Assembly (NCBI GenBank): GCA_020634035.1 | Contig: JACKCM010000009.1 | Location: forward strand, 118,547 to 182,546 | Direction of reading: 5' to 3' | Length of the DNA stretch: 64,000 nt | DNA from: Candidatus Obscuribacterales bacterium | GTDB lineage: Bacteria > Cyanobacteriota > Vampirovibrionia > Obscuribacterales > Obscuribacteraceae | In this document: positions 17,321-26,112 of the stretch, piece after piece | Layout of the letters: each line of letters begins with the position of its first letter | Position numbering within the stretch: the first letter of the stretch is position 1 | The notes under the pieces: generated by a model | What the model saw: the letters and a program-made list of their open reading frames with translations, nothing else | What the model was told of the DNA's origin: nothing | Databases searched by the model: none | Position numbers and translations under genes: made by a program

Positions 17321-18463
17321 ATGACCTTCAAAATACTAAAAAGAGGTGACCTGCAAGAGATCGTAGAATTCAATCAGCCTGACTGTGTTTCAATATTCAT
17401 GAACACGCACAGAATAAGGAACGAAAGGAAGAAAGATCACCTGGTGCTCAAGAAATTCGCCGATAATCTTGAGCACAGCCTCAAAGAGAGAGGTCTGCGC
17501 CCCCCGGATAGAGCTAAGCTTCTGAAGCCCCTGAAAAACATTCTGGAAGACACCATGTTTTTCGCCTATCTATCCTGTGGTCTGGCTATATATCTCGGCT
17601 CCGATTGGCACAGAGTCTATCGTCTGCCGATAGCTGTGGGCAACGGCGCTTGGGTCGGCAGCGAACTAAACCCCGGACCGATACTGCCTTATTTCGACTC
17701 GGCCAACCGATACTTTCTACTCTCTTTAGACCAGCACGGCTGCAAATTCTACGAAGGTTCATCGGTTGATGGTCTTTTCGAGATAGATTTAAAAGGCATG
17801 AAAGAGGCCCTGGCCTTACTAGAGCTGGTCGATGCCGAAAAACAGCTGCAACTGCACAGCACCTCGGCAGGAGGGGTACAAAGTCATCCCGCCTACCATG
17901 GTCACAATGATGGCGAGCAACATGAGACCAGAATAAAAGAATATTTCAAGGCGGTTTCGAACATATTGAGGGCAGAACTGAGACAGGAGAACGCTCCACT
18001 CATTCTTGCCGGGGTCGACTATCTGCATCCTATATACAAAGAAGTGAATCAATATCGTCATCTTTGCCGAGAACATATTACCGGCAATGTCAAAGATCTC
18101 GATGAGAAGGGTCTGAGAGAGCTAGCACTTAAAACAATCCAGCCGGTTTTCGATCAAGATAGAGACGAAAATGTGAGCCGTTTCCATGAAGCCAAAAAAG
18201 CCGGCAGAATTGCCGACGGCACCCGTGCCTGCAAACAGGCGGCCCTGGAAGGCAGAATCGAGACCCTTCTCTGTCTTCGGTCTGAGATTGGCGATGGCGA
18301 TAATGCCACCATTCGACAGGTAGATACTATAGAAGAGAGGCAGATAGCAGAGATTGCCCTAAACACCCTGGGAGCCGGCGGCAGATTAATCTTCGTCGAT
18401 GAGCAGATAGACGGCGGCGTGGAGCCGGTGGCAATTCTCAAGGGCGACTCTAGAAAAAGATAG
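17321..18463 (+). CDS. baeRF-family protein (family-3-like)
   Basis: The 380-aa protein fits the baeRF family well: DCVSIFMNTHRIRNERKKD at the N-terminus (family CVSIYxPTHRxGxExxQD), FAYLSCGLAIYLGSDWHRV with YRLPIAV, a middle domain ending YFLLSLDQHGCKFYEG, and a C-terminal domain with PLILAGVDYLHPIYKEV and GGRLIFVDEQ. The family is homologous to release-factor eRF1/Pelota modules and is suspected of ribosome-associated stress roles. Its 3' end overlaps the convergent DASS transporter gene by 14 nt. It resembles the 12830 gene most in the PLILAG region, so the two are distant paralogues. Confidence 0.82.
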   Translation: MTFKILKRGDLQEIVEFNQPDCVSIFMNTHRIRNERKKDHLVLKKFADNLEHSLKERGLRPPDRAKLLKPLKNILEDTMFFAYLSCGLAIYLGSDWHRVYRLPIAVGNGAWVGSELNPGPILPYFDSANRYFLLSLDQHGCKFYEGSSVDGLFEIDLKGMKEALALLELVDAEKQLQLHSTSAGGVQSHPAYHGHNDGEQHETRIKEYFKAVSNILRAELRQENAPLILAGVDYLHPIYKEVNQYRHLCREHITGNVKDLDEKGLRELALKTIQPVFDQDRDENVSRFHEAKKAGRIADGTRACKQAALEGRIETLLCLRSEIGDGDNATIRQVDTIEERQIAEIALNTLGAGGRLIFVDEQIDGGVEPVAILKGDSRKR

Positions 18464-19910
18464 GGACTAAAACAAGCGCTATCATTGAGACGAGAATCAC
18501 ACCGACAAGATTGAGCCAGATGCCGGCCCTTATCATCTGGGCCATCTTCAGTTTGCCTGAACCGAAAACGATGGCATTAGGAGGCGTGGCCACCGGCATC
18601 ATAAAGGCACAACTGCTGGCTAGAGTTGCCGCCACGATTAAAGAATATGGGTCAATCTTAAGCGCCGGAGCCAGAGAGGCAAGAATGGGCAAGAAAGAAG
18701 CAGTTGTTGCTACGTTCGATGTCAGTTCGGTCAGAGCTGTGACTGTAAAAGTAACCAGCAAGATATGCATGAACGCCGGCAATGCGGTCAGCAATCCGGC
18801 GTGACTGCCGATGAATTCGGCTACCCCTGTGTGCTGCACCGCCGACGACAGGCTCAATCCGCCGCCAAAGAGCAAAAGAATTCCCCAGGGAATTTTGGCA
18901 GCCGCTTCCCAGTCCAAAAGAAATCGTCTCTCTTTCAAATTTACCGGGATGATAAATAACAGAAGTGCACAGAACATCGAGATTCCCGCATCTGTAAGGC
19001 CTTTAAAAGATAAGATACCGGCAAGCAAAGGTCGAAAAGTCCATAGAAAAGCGGCAAGCAGAAAGACCATAAAAGTGAGCTTCTCGGCTTTGCTCACCGG
19101 TCCCAGCTCTTTCAACCCGGTCTCAATCATCTCAGCCCCACCTTCTATCGGATCGTTTGCCACCGGATAAAGTATCTTAGTGAGAATTATCCAGGTAAGC
19201 GGCAGAAACAAGAGGGTGACACTGAGACCGATGGGAAGCCAGCCTGTAAAGCTCAGCTCACGATGGTACTCTTCGGATATAAAGCCGACTAAAAAAGCGT
19301 TCGGACCGGTGCCGATTATAGTTGCGATACCGCCGATAGAGGCAGCATAGGCAATGCCCAGAAGCATCGCAACATTGAAATTACTCTCTTCCTTCTCACT
19401 TTTAGAAGCCAATTCGATAACGCTCATGGCGATAGGCAGCATCATGGCCGCAGTTGCGGTGTTCGAGACGAAAGCACTGAGGAAAGCCGTTACCAGCATC
19501 ACCCCGCCGATCATATTAATCGGATCACAACCGACCAGACGCAGAGTGTTGTAAGCGATACGACGGTCCAGACGCCACTTCTCCAGAGCGATGGCAATTA
19601 AAAATCCACCAAGAACAAGAAAAACCAGGGGATGAGAATAGGGCGCAGTGGCTGCCTCAACAGTGGTGGCACCCAGAAGAGGGAATAGCACCACCGGCAA
19701 CAAAGCAGTAGCCGAAATATGTATTGCTTCGGTCAGCCACCAGACAGCCATCAAAACAAGAACAGATAGGGTAACCCTGCCGGCAGAGGCGAATTCAATA
19801 GAGTTCCCGTTAACATCCAGATAAGACTCAGGCATTAGAAAATAGCTGATAGAAGCCAAAGCGGGTCCGGCTATTAAACCAAGCCATTGTATCTTCGACT
19901 TCAACTCCAA
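18450..19910 (-). CDS. DASS/SLC13-family sodium:dicarboxylate symporter
   Basis: The 486-aa polytopic protein has the two signature loops of VcINDY-type transporters. The first is FVSNTATAAMMLP; the second is LTSNVATTASFLP, with SNV instead of the usual SNT. It also has the family motifs IGTGPNAFLVGF and ATPPNAIVFGSG. These indicate Na+-coupled uptake of C4-dicarboxylates or related anions. Around 11 TM helices are visible. The gene stands alone, converging with baeRF and divergent from the TPR gene. Confidence 0.9.
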   Translation of the reverse strand: MELKSKIQWLGLIAGPALASISYFLMPESYLDVNGNSIEFASAGRVTLSVLVLMAVWWLTEAIHISATALLPVVLFPLLGATTVEAATAPYSHPLVFLVLGGFLIAIALEKWRLDRRIAYNTLRLVGCDPINMIGGVMLVTAFLSAFVSNTATAAMMLPIAMSVIELASKSEKEESNFNVAMLLGIAYAASIGGIATIIGTGPNAFLVGFISEEYHRELSFTGWLPIGLSVTLLFLPLTWIILTKILYPVANDPIEGGAEMIETGLKELGPVSKAEKLTFMVFLLAAFLWTFRPLLAGILSFKGLTDAGISMFCALLLFIIPVNLKERRFLLDWEAAAKIPWGILLLFGGGLSLSSAVQHTGVAEFIGSHAGLLTALPAFMHILLVTFTVTALTELTSNVATTASFLPILASLAPALKIDPYSLIVAATLASSCAFMMPVATPPNAIVFGSGKLKMAQMIRAGIWLNLVGVILVSMIALVLVPIFF

Positions 19911-20063
19911 ACTTATCTAAACTCCTCTAAACCCTGTAGTTCAAAGCTCAGAATTATAGAGCAGAAACTTTCAAAAGCCTGTTATTGACAAGCACGAAAA
20001 AGTGTCGAGATGCTAAAGTAGGAGACTTGTTTTCCTTTACCAGAAGCCCCGGAAGAACAATCC

Positions 20064-21323
20064 TTGAAATATCTATCCTGCAGGACCAGAAGAATAGCCG
20101 CCACTCTTCTTACGGTGAGCGTCGCCCAAACATTACTGACTGCGGGTGCAGAAGCATCGGAAGAGAAGTTCAAAGAGGCGATGCAGTTGCGGGAGCAACA
20201 TCACTATAAAGAAGCCAAGAAGATCTACGAAGAGCTGATCAACAACGATTCTCAAAACGCCCGAGCGCACCAGGAACTGGGTGCCGTCTATGCCTCCCAG
20301 GGCAAGTATTCTGATGCACTTAACGAAGAAGGAAAAGCGCTCAAGCTAGATCCTGAGCTTCATCTCGCTCATATTTATCGAGGCATGATCTACTGCAACA
20401 AAGAGCGCTTCCTCGATGCCTACGAAGAGTTCAAAAAAGCCCAGGTCCTTAAACCGGAAAGTTTTGTAGTTCACATGCGGCTCGGTCTTGTCGCCAGTCG
20501 ATTGAAGCGCTTCAAAGAAGCTCTAGACTGGTATCAGGGTGCGGTCAAGATCTTTCCTGAGCGAAGCGCACCACATCTGGCGCTCAGTGAAGTCTATATA
20601 AAAATGGGCACCATAGATAAAGCACTTCAAGAAGCCGAACAAGCGGCCGATCTGGAAAAGACAGCAGAGACTCTCAGCTATCTGGGTGATGTCTACTCCT
20701 TGATCAATAGACTGGATGACGCAAAGACAAAGCTTGAAAAAGCTCTGGAGCTTGATCCGGCTTTGATTCAGACCTATCTCACCCTTGGTCGGGTCTATGT
20801 CCTCACTGGTGATTTCGACAAAGCAAAGACGATCTACGAAAAAGCAAGGTCTCTGTCCAGCGGCAATAGAGAGGCCTGGCTTGCTCTCAGCCTGTTGAAA
20901 GACAAGTCTATTCATAGAGTGATTGTGGTCGACTCCACCCCCGAGTTTGTAGAAGAGAATGCATCCTTTTTACCAAGGATTAAGATCACCGTAAAAAATG
21001 TCAGCGGCATCGACCTCTCAAATAAACCGCTCGAATTTCGAGCCATTTTCGAAAAGCTCGAAAATGGGACCCGCGCCCATGCCAGGGCAAGATTCCGGGG
21101 AGAGTTCAAACCGGAAGAGACCATAGAAATAGTACTCCAGAGCCGCAAAGCCTTCGATTTTCAAGCCGAATCAGGAAAGCAACCCTTCGTTCAATGCACG
21201 GTCAACTGTAAAGTCGGTGAGACAAGCGCCTTCCAGTCCCAGTATATTCTTGACAGGCTCATGCAAGAGAGAATTAAGATTAAAGACACCGCCGGAGCGC
21301 CTGAACAATCTGAGAATCTGTGA
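20064..21323 (+). CDS. Exported TPR protein
   Basis: The 419-aa frame starts at TTG 20064, chosen because it gives a signal peptide (residues 1-31 ending TAGAEA); the next Met lies inside the first TPR. Residues 33-290 contain about seven TPR units (for example YSDALNEEGKALKLDPELHLA and FDKAKTIYEKARSL). The C-terminal 125 residues look beta-rich (IKITVKNVSGIDLSNKPLEF), like the FxLYD-type domains of exported proteins. The Ser/Thr kinase gene follows by 36 nt, so it may be part of the same regulatory unit. Confidence 0.8.
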   Translation: MKYLSCRTRRIAATLLTVSVAQTLLTAGAEASEEKFKEAMQLREQHHYKEAKKIYEELINNDSQNARAHQELGAVYASQGKYSDALNEEGKALKLDPELHLAHIYRGMIYCNKERFLDAYEEFKKAQVLKPESFVVHMRLGLVASRLKRFKEALDWYQGAVKIFPERSAPHLALSEVYIKMGTIDKALQEAEQAADLEKTAETLSYLGDVYSLINRLDDAKTKLEKALELDPALIQTYLTLGRVYVLTGDFDKAKTIYEKARSLSSGNREAWLALSLLKDKSIHRVIVVDSTPEFVEENASFLPRIKITVKNVSGIDLSNKPLEFRAIFEKLENGTRAHARARFRGEFKPEETIEIVLQSRKAFDFQAESGKQPFVQCTVNCKVGETSAFQSQYILDRLMQERIKIKDTAGAPEQSENL

Positions 21324-21359
21324 GACAATCGAATAGGAGCCCTATTACCAGAATGACAT

Positions 21360-22652
21360 ATGTCTGATCATACGAGCGACGAGACGGACGACCGAGATCT
21401 TGGTGGCGCAACCGGTCGGATGAATCAAGACAAAGAAAATAGAGTAAACAAACCTCCGTACTTAAGTAGCCCGGGGAAATTTTCGCCCCAGTCCACCTTG
21501 CAAAAGATGGCGGAGTTCAGTGGCGAAGTCAGCATTTTCGAATCTCAGTCTCTCACCCTTCCGGGTGAGGAGCATGCTATTTCTTCCGACCGGTTCGAGA
21601 CCCTCACCTTTCCTGAAACCCTGGCAAAGGATGGAGAGCAGGTATCGAATATCGAGATAAAAGAGAGAAAACGACGCCGCCTCAAAGAGGTAAAAGCGTC
21701 CCACGCCGAATTGAGAAAGCTCTCAGAAGAAGAGAGTATGATGAGCCGCTACCAGAAGCTCTCTTCTATAAAGAAACAAGAAGCCCAGAAAGATCCTCTG
21801 GTAGGAGCGGTTCTGGCTAACAGATACAAAATAAACGGCATAGTCGGCAAAGGGGCCAATGCCACTGTATATAGAGCGTTTCGTCTCTCAGACAACGCCA
21901 CCGTTGCGATTAAAACAATCCGCAATAAAAGCTTCGAAGACGTAGTCAGGTTCAATCTCGAAATCGAGGCTATGGAGAGAATGAGCCATCCAAGCCTGGT
22001 TCAGTACATAGACTGTATCCGTCTCGATCAGGGCAACATTTTTCTGGTCATGGAGCTGATCAAAGGGATAAGCCTCCAGGAAGTTCTCAAGATCCACGGA
22101 CCGATAGTTGATGAAGAGACGATCTGGGACATTCTTTTTCAGGTCAGCGACGCTCTCAAGCACGCCCATGAAAAAGGCATTGTGCATCGAGATTTAAAAT
22201 CAGGAAATGTGGTGCTGTCTAAAGAGATAAACCAGCCGCTTTCAGTCAAGGTACTCGACTTCGGGCTTGCCAAGCACCAGAAGGCGGCCAATATCACAAT
22301 GCACGGCACCACCCTCGGTTCTCCTCTCTACATGAGTCCGGAACAATGTCGAGGCGAAGAGCCCACCGGTCAGTCAGACGTGTATTCAATCGGAATAATG
22401 ACCTATGAGGTAGTCTCAGGAATCGTGCCCTTTATCGGCGAGACTATTACCGAGATCATGGCAGCCCACTGCGATCCTGATACCACTCATATACCGGTTT
22501 CGGAGGTCTGTCCCGAGCTGAAAGCGGCAGAGTTATTCGACCGAATGCTATATAAGGCTCTCAATGTTCATACCGCCTTCCGCTTCCAGGATATGACCGA
22601 ATTTCAAGAAAGTCTCAACCACTGGATCGACACTGTCAGAAGTAACAGCTAG
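21360..22652 (+). CDS. Soluble eukaryote-like Ser/Thr protein kinase
   Basis: The 430-aa protein has a charged, disordered N-terminus (1-145), then a Hanks kinase domain: P-loop GKGANATVY (163-171), Lys183-185 region VAIKTI, HRDLKSGN (276-283), DFGLAK (300-305), and an activation segment with TTLGSPLYMSPEQC. The domain ends near residue 425. Unlike most bacterial kinases of this class there is no TM segment or extracellular sensor, so it acts in the cytoplasm, perhaps through its N-terminal tail. The ATG at 21360 is used because an earlier ATG at 21353 is out of frame; a clear Shine-Dalgarno is not visible. Confidence 0.92.
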   Translation: MSDHTSDETDDRDLGGATGRMNQDKENRVNKPPYLSSPGKFSPQSTLQKMAEFSGEVSIFESQSLTLPGEEHAISSDRFETLTFPETLAKDGEQVSNIEIKERKRRRLKEVKASHAELRKLSEEESMMSRYQKLSSIKKQEAQKDPLVGAVLANRYKINGIVGKGANATVYRAFRLSDNATVAIKTIRNKSFEDVVRFNLEIEAMERMSHPSLVQYIDCIRLDQGNIFLVMELIKGISLQEVLKIHGPIVDEETIWDILFQVSDALKHAHEKGIVHRDLKSGNVVLSKEINQPLSVKVLDFGLAKHQKAANITMHGTTLGSPLYMSPEQCRGEEPTGQSDVYSIGIMTYEVVSGIVPFIGETITEIMAAHCDPDTTHIPVSEVCPELKAAELFDRMLYKALNVHTAFRFQDMTEFQESLNHWIDTVRSNS

Positions 22653-22756
22653 AAAATCGACTTTTATAAGTTGGTAGATGTATCGTCTGTAAGCTGCTAT
22701 CTTTCTTTGAACAATGAAATTTGGCTTGGCAGCCGGTAATAAGGAAATAAGGAACA

Positions 22757-23737
22757 ATGAAGAAGGGCATATTCGAAAAATTCGGCATCTTCACAATCGC
22801 TCTTGCCGCCCTGGTAACGGGCATGATTCTGAGCAGTACGCAATCAGCATGGGCGACAGCTCACAAATTATTGAGCGAAAAAGATTACATTGCCCAGACT
22901 GACGGAGAAAAAGAAAATTTCTCGGCTACCCTTTCGGTACCGGATGACTTCAAAAACTCACCCACCTGGCTGACCCTATATAACGGCTATGGCAACCGGC
23001 CAGGATTTGGTTGGGCAAAGGTAACCATCGGTCCATCTGCCAAGGACAAGGATGGGAAGAGCGAAACCCTGGCCGATGAACACACCTTTTTGACGACCCA
23101 TGCCAAATCCATAGATCTGACCGGATATTTCGCCGATGGACCACGCCAGCTAACCATCGAAGGTGCCGGTGATAAAGGCGCCTATTTCGCCTGGACCCTG
23201 ACCGGAGCGCCCTCGGTGCTCAGTCTGTTCAACGCCACCAAGGTGACCCCGGGACAGAAATTTCTGGTTCACGGAGTCGGCTTCGGCACAGAAAAAGACA
23301 AAGTGACCCCGACCATAAACGGTGAGGATTGTCTGATCCTGACAATTAAAGACAGCATGATGGCGGTCAGAGCACCGGAAAAACTGGAAGGAGACGCGGT
23401 CACTCTGAGAGTAAAAGTAGGGGACAAGTTGAGCAATCAGCTCAGCATCCTGACCAATTATGTACCGCCTCATCTGATTTCAATGAGCCCCCAGGGCGGC
23501 AATACCGGTGCCACGGTGACAATTCGCGGCTCAAATTTCTCTAGAGTGCCGGAAGAGAATGTGGTCATGGTCGGTCCGAATCCGGCGACAGTAATGCAGG
23601 CTATGGACACCGAAACCCTTGTAATAACAATCCCTGATCTGGGAATCTCGACAGACACTCTTCCTCTTACCGTTACCACCAACGGTACCAAATCGGACAA
23701 CTATCTCAATTTCTGGTGCGGGGACAACTTCTTCTAA
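22757..23737 (+). CDS. Exported IPT/TIG-domain protein
   Basis: The 326-aa protein has a signal peptide (FTIALAALVTGMILS, cleavage near AWA). Two IPT/TIG beta-sandwich units lie in the C-terminal half: about residues 150-235 (GQKFLVHGVGFGTEKDKV) and 236-320 (PPHLISMSPQGGNTGATVTI then RGSNFS). The N-terminal part (about 35-145) is probably another beta domain (WLTLYNGYGNRPGFGWAKV). It is likely a cell-surface or periplasmic binding or adhesion protein. It begins a run of four exported proteins on the same strand. Confidence 0.75.
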   Translation: MKKGIFEKFGIFTIALAALVTGMILSSTQSAWATAHKLLSEKDYIAQTDGEKENFSATLSVPDDFKNSPTWLTLYNGYGNRPGFGWAKVTIGPSAKDKDGKSETLADEHTFLTTHAKSIDLTGYFADGPRQLTIEGAGDKGAYFAWTLTGAPSVLSLFNATKVTPGQKFLVHGVGFGTEKDKVTPTINGEDCLILTIKDSMMAVRAPEKLEGDAVTLRVKVGDKLSNQLSILTNYVPPHLISMSPQGGNTGATVTIRGSNFSRVPEENVVMVGPNPATVMQAMDTETLVITIPDLGISTDTLPLTVTTNGTKSDNYLNFWCGDNFF

Positions 23738-23870
23738 GCCCACCTGACAAGCCCCTCATTGCAACCGCTAATGTAACACAAACATTAGAAATCCATGCCT
23801 TGACAGCCATATTGAATATAGTGGTAGGTCATCCAAATTAACGGTACATTTAAATGAGGAACATGCAAAG

Positions 23871-24443
23871 ATGATTCGAAGCATTCTAGTCCTTTCATTG
23901 TTACTCGGCACTGCCCTGGCTCCTGGAGCCGCTCTGGCTGAGGGAGGCGCTACCGGCGTCACCCCCATCAAAGTGGAAGAAGGAAAAGCCATCGAAGTGA
24001 CCGGCAACATCAAATCAGGTAAGAAGATCCCTCTCGAGTGGGCGGAAAAGAGCTCTGTAGCTTGTTTCCCCGGCACTCGATTCGAGATGTTCGACGGCAA
24101 CCATGTGTTCTACAGAACCACTCTGCCGGCAGGCAAGCAGATAAAAATTCAGCTCGAGCCCACCGACAAATCCAAGACAATCAATCTCTATGCGCTCAGA
24201 CAATCGGCCGGCGGCAATCAGCCAGTGCCACCGAATGTGGAGTCGGCAATTTCGGCAGAAGCCAGCTATCCGATTTACGCAAAGAGAGGCGGCAAAGTAA
24301 TTAAAAATGCTGATGACGGAGTTCGCAAAATCGACTTCATCTCGGTAAATAGCCCCTACAGTATTCTCATCGGCGTTGCCGGTGCCAAAGGCGCCACCGA
24401 CGGTGAATACAAATTGAGCGTCAACGTCGGACCTCGTAGATAA
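23871..24443 (+). CDS. Exported protein of unknown function
   Basis: The 190-aa protein has a clear signal peptide (MIRSILVLSLLLGTALAPGA, cleavage near ALA). The mature part contains one Cys, alternates strands and loops (IEVTGNIKSGKKIPLEWAE), and ends with EYKLSVNVGPRR. It looks like a small beta-sandwich, but I recognise no family. The next exported protein gene follows by 26 nt with a GGAG Shine-Dalgarno, so they are probably co-transcribed up to the terminator at 24946. Confidence 0.7.
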   Translation: MIRSILVLSLLLGTALAPGAALAEGGATGVTPIKVEEGKAIEVTGNIKSGKKIPLEWAEKSSVACFPGTRFEMFDGNHVFYRTTLPAGKQIKIQLEPTDKSKTINLYALRQSAGGNQPVPPNVESAISAEASYPIYAKRGGKVIKNADDGVRKIDFISVNSPYSILIGVAGAKGATDGEYKLSVNVGPRR

Positions 24444-24469
24444 CACAATTTCCATAGGAGAATCTTTCA

Positions 24470-24925
24470 ATGCAATTTTTACCCAAGAAAAAATTGTTGA
24501 CCGGCCTCGCTGTCGCAGCGGTATCCGCAGTTTCTGTTCTTTCACTGGCGGCATTTGCCCAGGGACATCTCGATGCAGAGTTGAGAAGCGGCGATATCAG
24601 AATGCCCGCTACCATGAAAGCCGGTCAAAAGTATGACGTTGCCGTAAAGGTCAAGAATGTCGGCTCTGTACAATGGCAGGGTAGAGACTTTCAACTGATG
24701 TCCAAGATCAGCCGTGGTCCTTCGGGAGCTCCCACCCAGAGAGATGAGTTCACCCCCCATGTCTATCTGAAAGACTGTGTTGATACCAACGCCAGAACGG
24801 AATTTCACTACAAAGTCGAAGCCCCGACCTGGACCGGTAACTGGGAGCTGACAATGTCCATGGCCAAAGGCAATAGCCGATTCGGCGACATCGTCAAGAA
24901 AACCGTTAAAGTAGTCGGAGACTAA
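24470..24925 (+). CDS. Exported NBR1-Ig-like domain protein
   Basis: The 151-aa protein has a signal peptide (VAAVSAVSVLSLAAFAQ). A single Ig-like domain of the NBR1 central-domain type follows: PATMKAGQKYDVAVKVKNVG then W, a long insert, VEAPTWTGNWELTMSMAKG, and RFGDIVKKTVKVV. In bacteria such domains occur in cell-surface proteins with unknown ligands. The gene ends 20 nt before a strong terminator. Confidence 0.65.
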   Translation: MQFLPKKKLLTGLAVAAVSAVSVLSLAAFAQGHLDAELRSGDIRMPATMKAGQKYDVAVKVKNVGSVQWQGRDFQLMSKISRGPSGAPTQRDEFTPHVYLKDCVDTNARTEFHYKVEAPTWTGNWELTMSMAKGNSRFGDIVKKTVKVVGD

Positions 24926-24945
24926 GTTTCCGAAGAATCAACAAG

Positions 24946-24976
24946 AATGGAGGTCCTGATCAGGACCTCCATTTTT
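24946..24976 (+). terminator. Rho-independent terminator after the exported-protein genes
   Basis: There is a perfect 14-bp inverted repeat: AATGGAGGTCCTGA at 24946-24959 pairs with 24960-24973. T residues 24972-24976 follow. With no spare loop bases, the tip must open to about four nucleotides. It closes the transcription unit ending at 24925. Confidence 0.9.
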
Positions 24977-25008
24977 CATATAGATAAGAAATCCGGACAT
25001 CTTTCATA

Positions 25009-25014
25009 TATAAT
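25009..25014 (+). promoter_or_regulatory. Possible -10 element for the Gln/Gly-rich exported protein
   Basis: TATAAT lies 39 nt upstream of the 25053 ATG and just after the terminator, where a new promoter is expected. No good -35 hexamer is present at normal spacing. Confidence 0.35.
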
Positions 25015-25052
25015 GATCCACCGCCTGTAAATAGCTCGAAGAGGACCAGGAA

Positions 25053-26099
25053 ATGACTTTTCCTAAAAAAGCAAAACTATTTTTCACCGCATCGCTGGTT
25101 GTCACGGGGCTGAGTCTTGGCACGGCGATAAGCCCGGTTCTAGCCCAGGATTCGTCCGAACCTCAAGTATCTATGGTCACCCTGAAAGCGGTCAAAGGTC
25201 CCGGCGGCGGCACCGCGGTAATAACACCTAAAGGGATGGTCGCCCCCCTGCCCGGAGCAGGCGTCAGCGGCGACACAGCCCAGATTTACATAGGCTCCAG
25301 TGGCGGCTTCTGGTACACCGACAAAAACGGTCAGAACGTCGACCTGACCGAGGCAGTACATAGATTTCAGGCAAAAATGGGTAATATGCAGCCGGCTCAA
25401 GTGCCTCAATATGCACCCCAGCCCTATTATCAACAGGCGCCCCAGCAAGAGAACCAGGTTCAGAGCCAGAGTTCCGGCAATAGTGGAGGAAGCAGCGCCA
25501 TGGGAACGGCAGCAGCAGCCGGGCTGGGCGCCATGACCGGAGCAGCGGTGACCGGACTGATCAACAGGTCCTACTACGACGCTCCCTATGGCACCCCTAT
25601 GTATTACGGCGCCGGCGGTCCTTATTATTACAATAATGGCGAGCGCATGACCGTTAACGATCTCTCCCCCAACCAGAAAGCTTTTGCTTACAACCAATAC
25701 GCAAGCAACCAGCAGGAACAGGCCCAGCGCCAGGCCGCAGCGCAACAGCGTTACGACACCAGGCAAAGCAACATGCAGACAGCCTATAGTCAGCACCAGA
25801 GCAATATTCAACAACAACAGAACTGGTATCAAAACCAGCTCAAAGAGAATCCCCAGAGAAAAGAGAGCTGGCAAAATCAAAGAAGCACAGGAAATAATCC
25901 CTTCGTGGCTCAGCACTATCAAGACAAACCCACAGGCCGATTCAATGCCAGCGACGCTCGCGCCTCCTCTTTTAAAGAACGCAATCAGGGACGTGAGCGT
26001 TCCACTACCGGAGGACTTAGAGATCGCATGGGTGGTGCCAGATCAAGCGGCGGCGCTAGCGGTCGCTTCGGTGGTGGTCTGAGAAGAGGCGGTCGCTAA
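25053..26099 (+). CDS. Exported Gln/Tyr/Gly-rich low-complexity protein with Arg-Gly tail
   Basis: The 348-aa protein has a signal peptide (FFTASLVVTGLSLGTAISPV, cleavage near LAQ). Its first 90 mature residues are ordinary sequence, followed by a Pro/Gln/Tyr-rich part (YAPQPYYQQAPQQ) and a small hydrophobic glycine-zipper-like stretch (GTAAAAGLGAMTGAAVTGL). After a Tyr-rich patch comes a Gln-rich region with a periodic QxQ pattern, and the C-terminus is rich in Arg and Gly (GRFGGGLRRGGR). It is predicted disordered and possibly surface-exposed or matrix-forming. AGGA before the ATG supports the start. No family was recognised. Confidence 0.7.
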   Translation: MTFPKKAKLFFTASLVVTGLSLGTAISPVLAQDSSEPQVSMVTLKAVKGPGGGTAVITPKGMVAPLPGAGVSGDTAQIYIGSSGGFWYTDKNGQNVDLTEAVHRFQAKMGNMQPAQVPQYAPQPYYQQAPQQENQVQSQSSGNSGGSSAMGTAAAAGLGAMTGAAVTGLINRSYYDAPYGTPMYYGAGGPYYYNNGERMTVNDLSPNQKAFAYNQYASNQQEQAQRQAAAQQRYDTRQSNMQTAYSQHQSNIQQQQNWYQNQLKENPQRKESWQNQRSTGNNPFVAQHYQDKPTGRFNASDARASSFKERNQGRERSTTGGLRDRMGGARSSGGASGRFGGGLRRGGR

Positions 26100-26112
26100 A
26101 TCTCAGATCGAT

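Noticed and set aside
23800..23830. TTGACA near 23800 as a promoter for the 23871 gene
   Set aside because: No acceptable -10 hexamer lies at 16-18 nt; the only TATAGT is 11 nt away.
25140..25922. 260-aa hydrophobic minus-strand ORF
   Set aside because: It is antisense to the Gln/Gly-rich exported protein; the hydrophobicity is an artefact of complementing CAG/GGC-rich codons.
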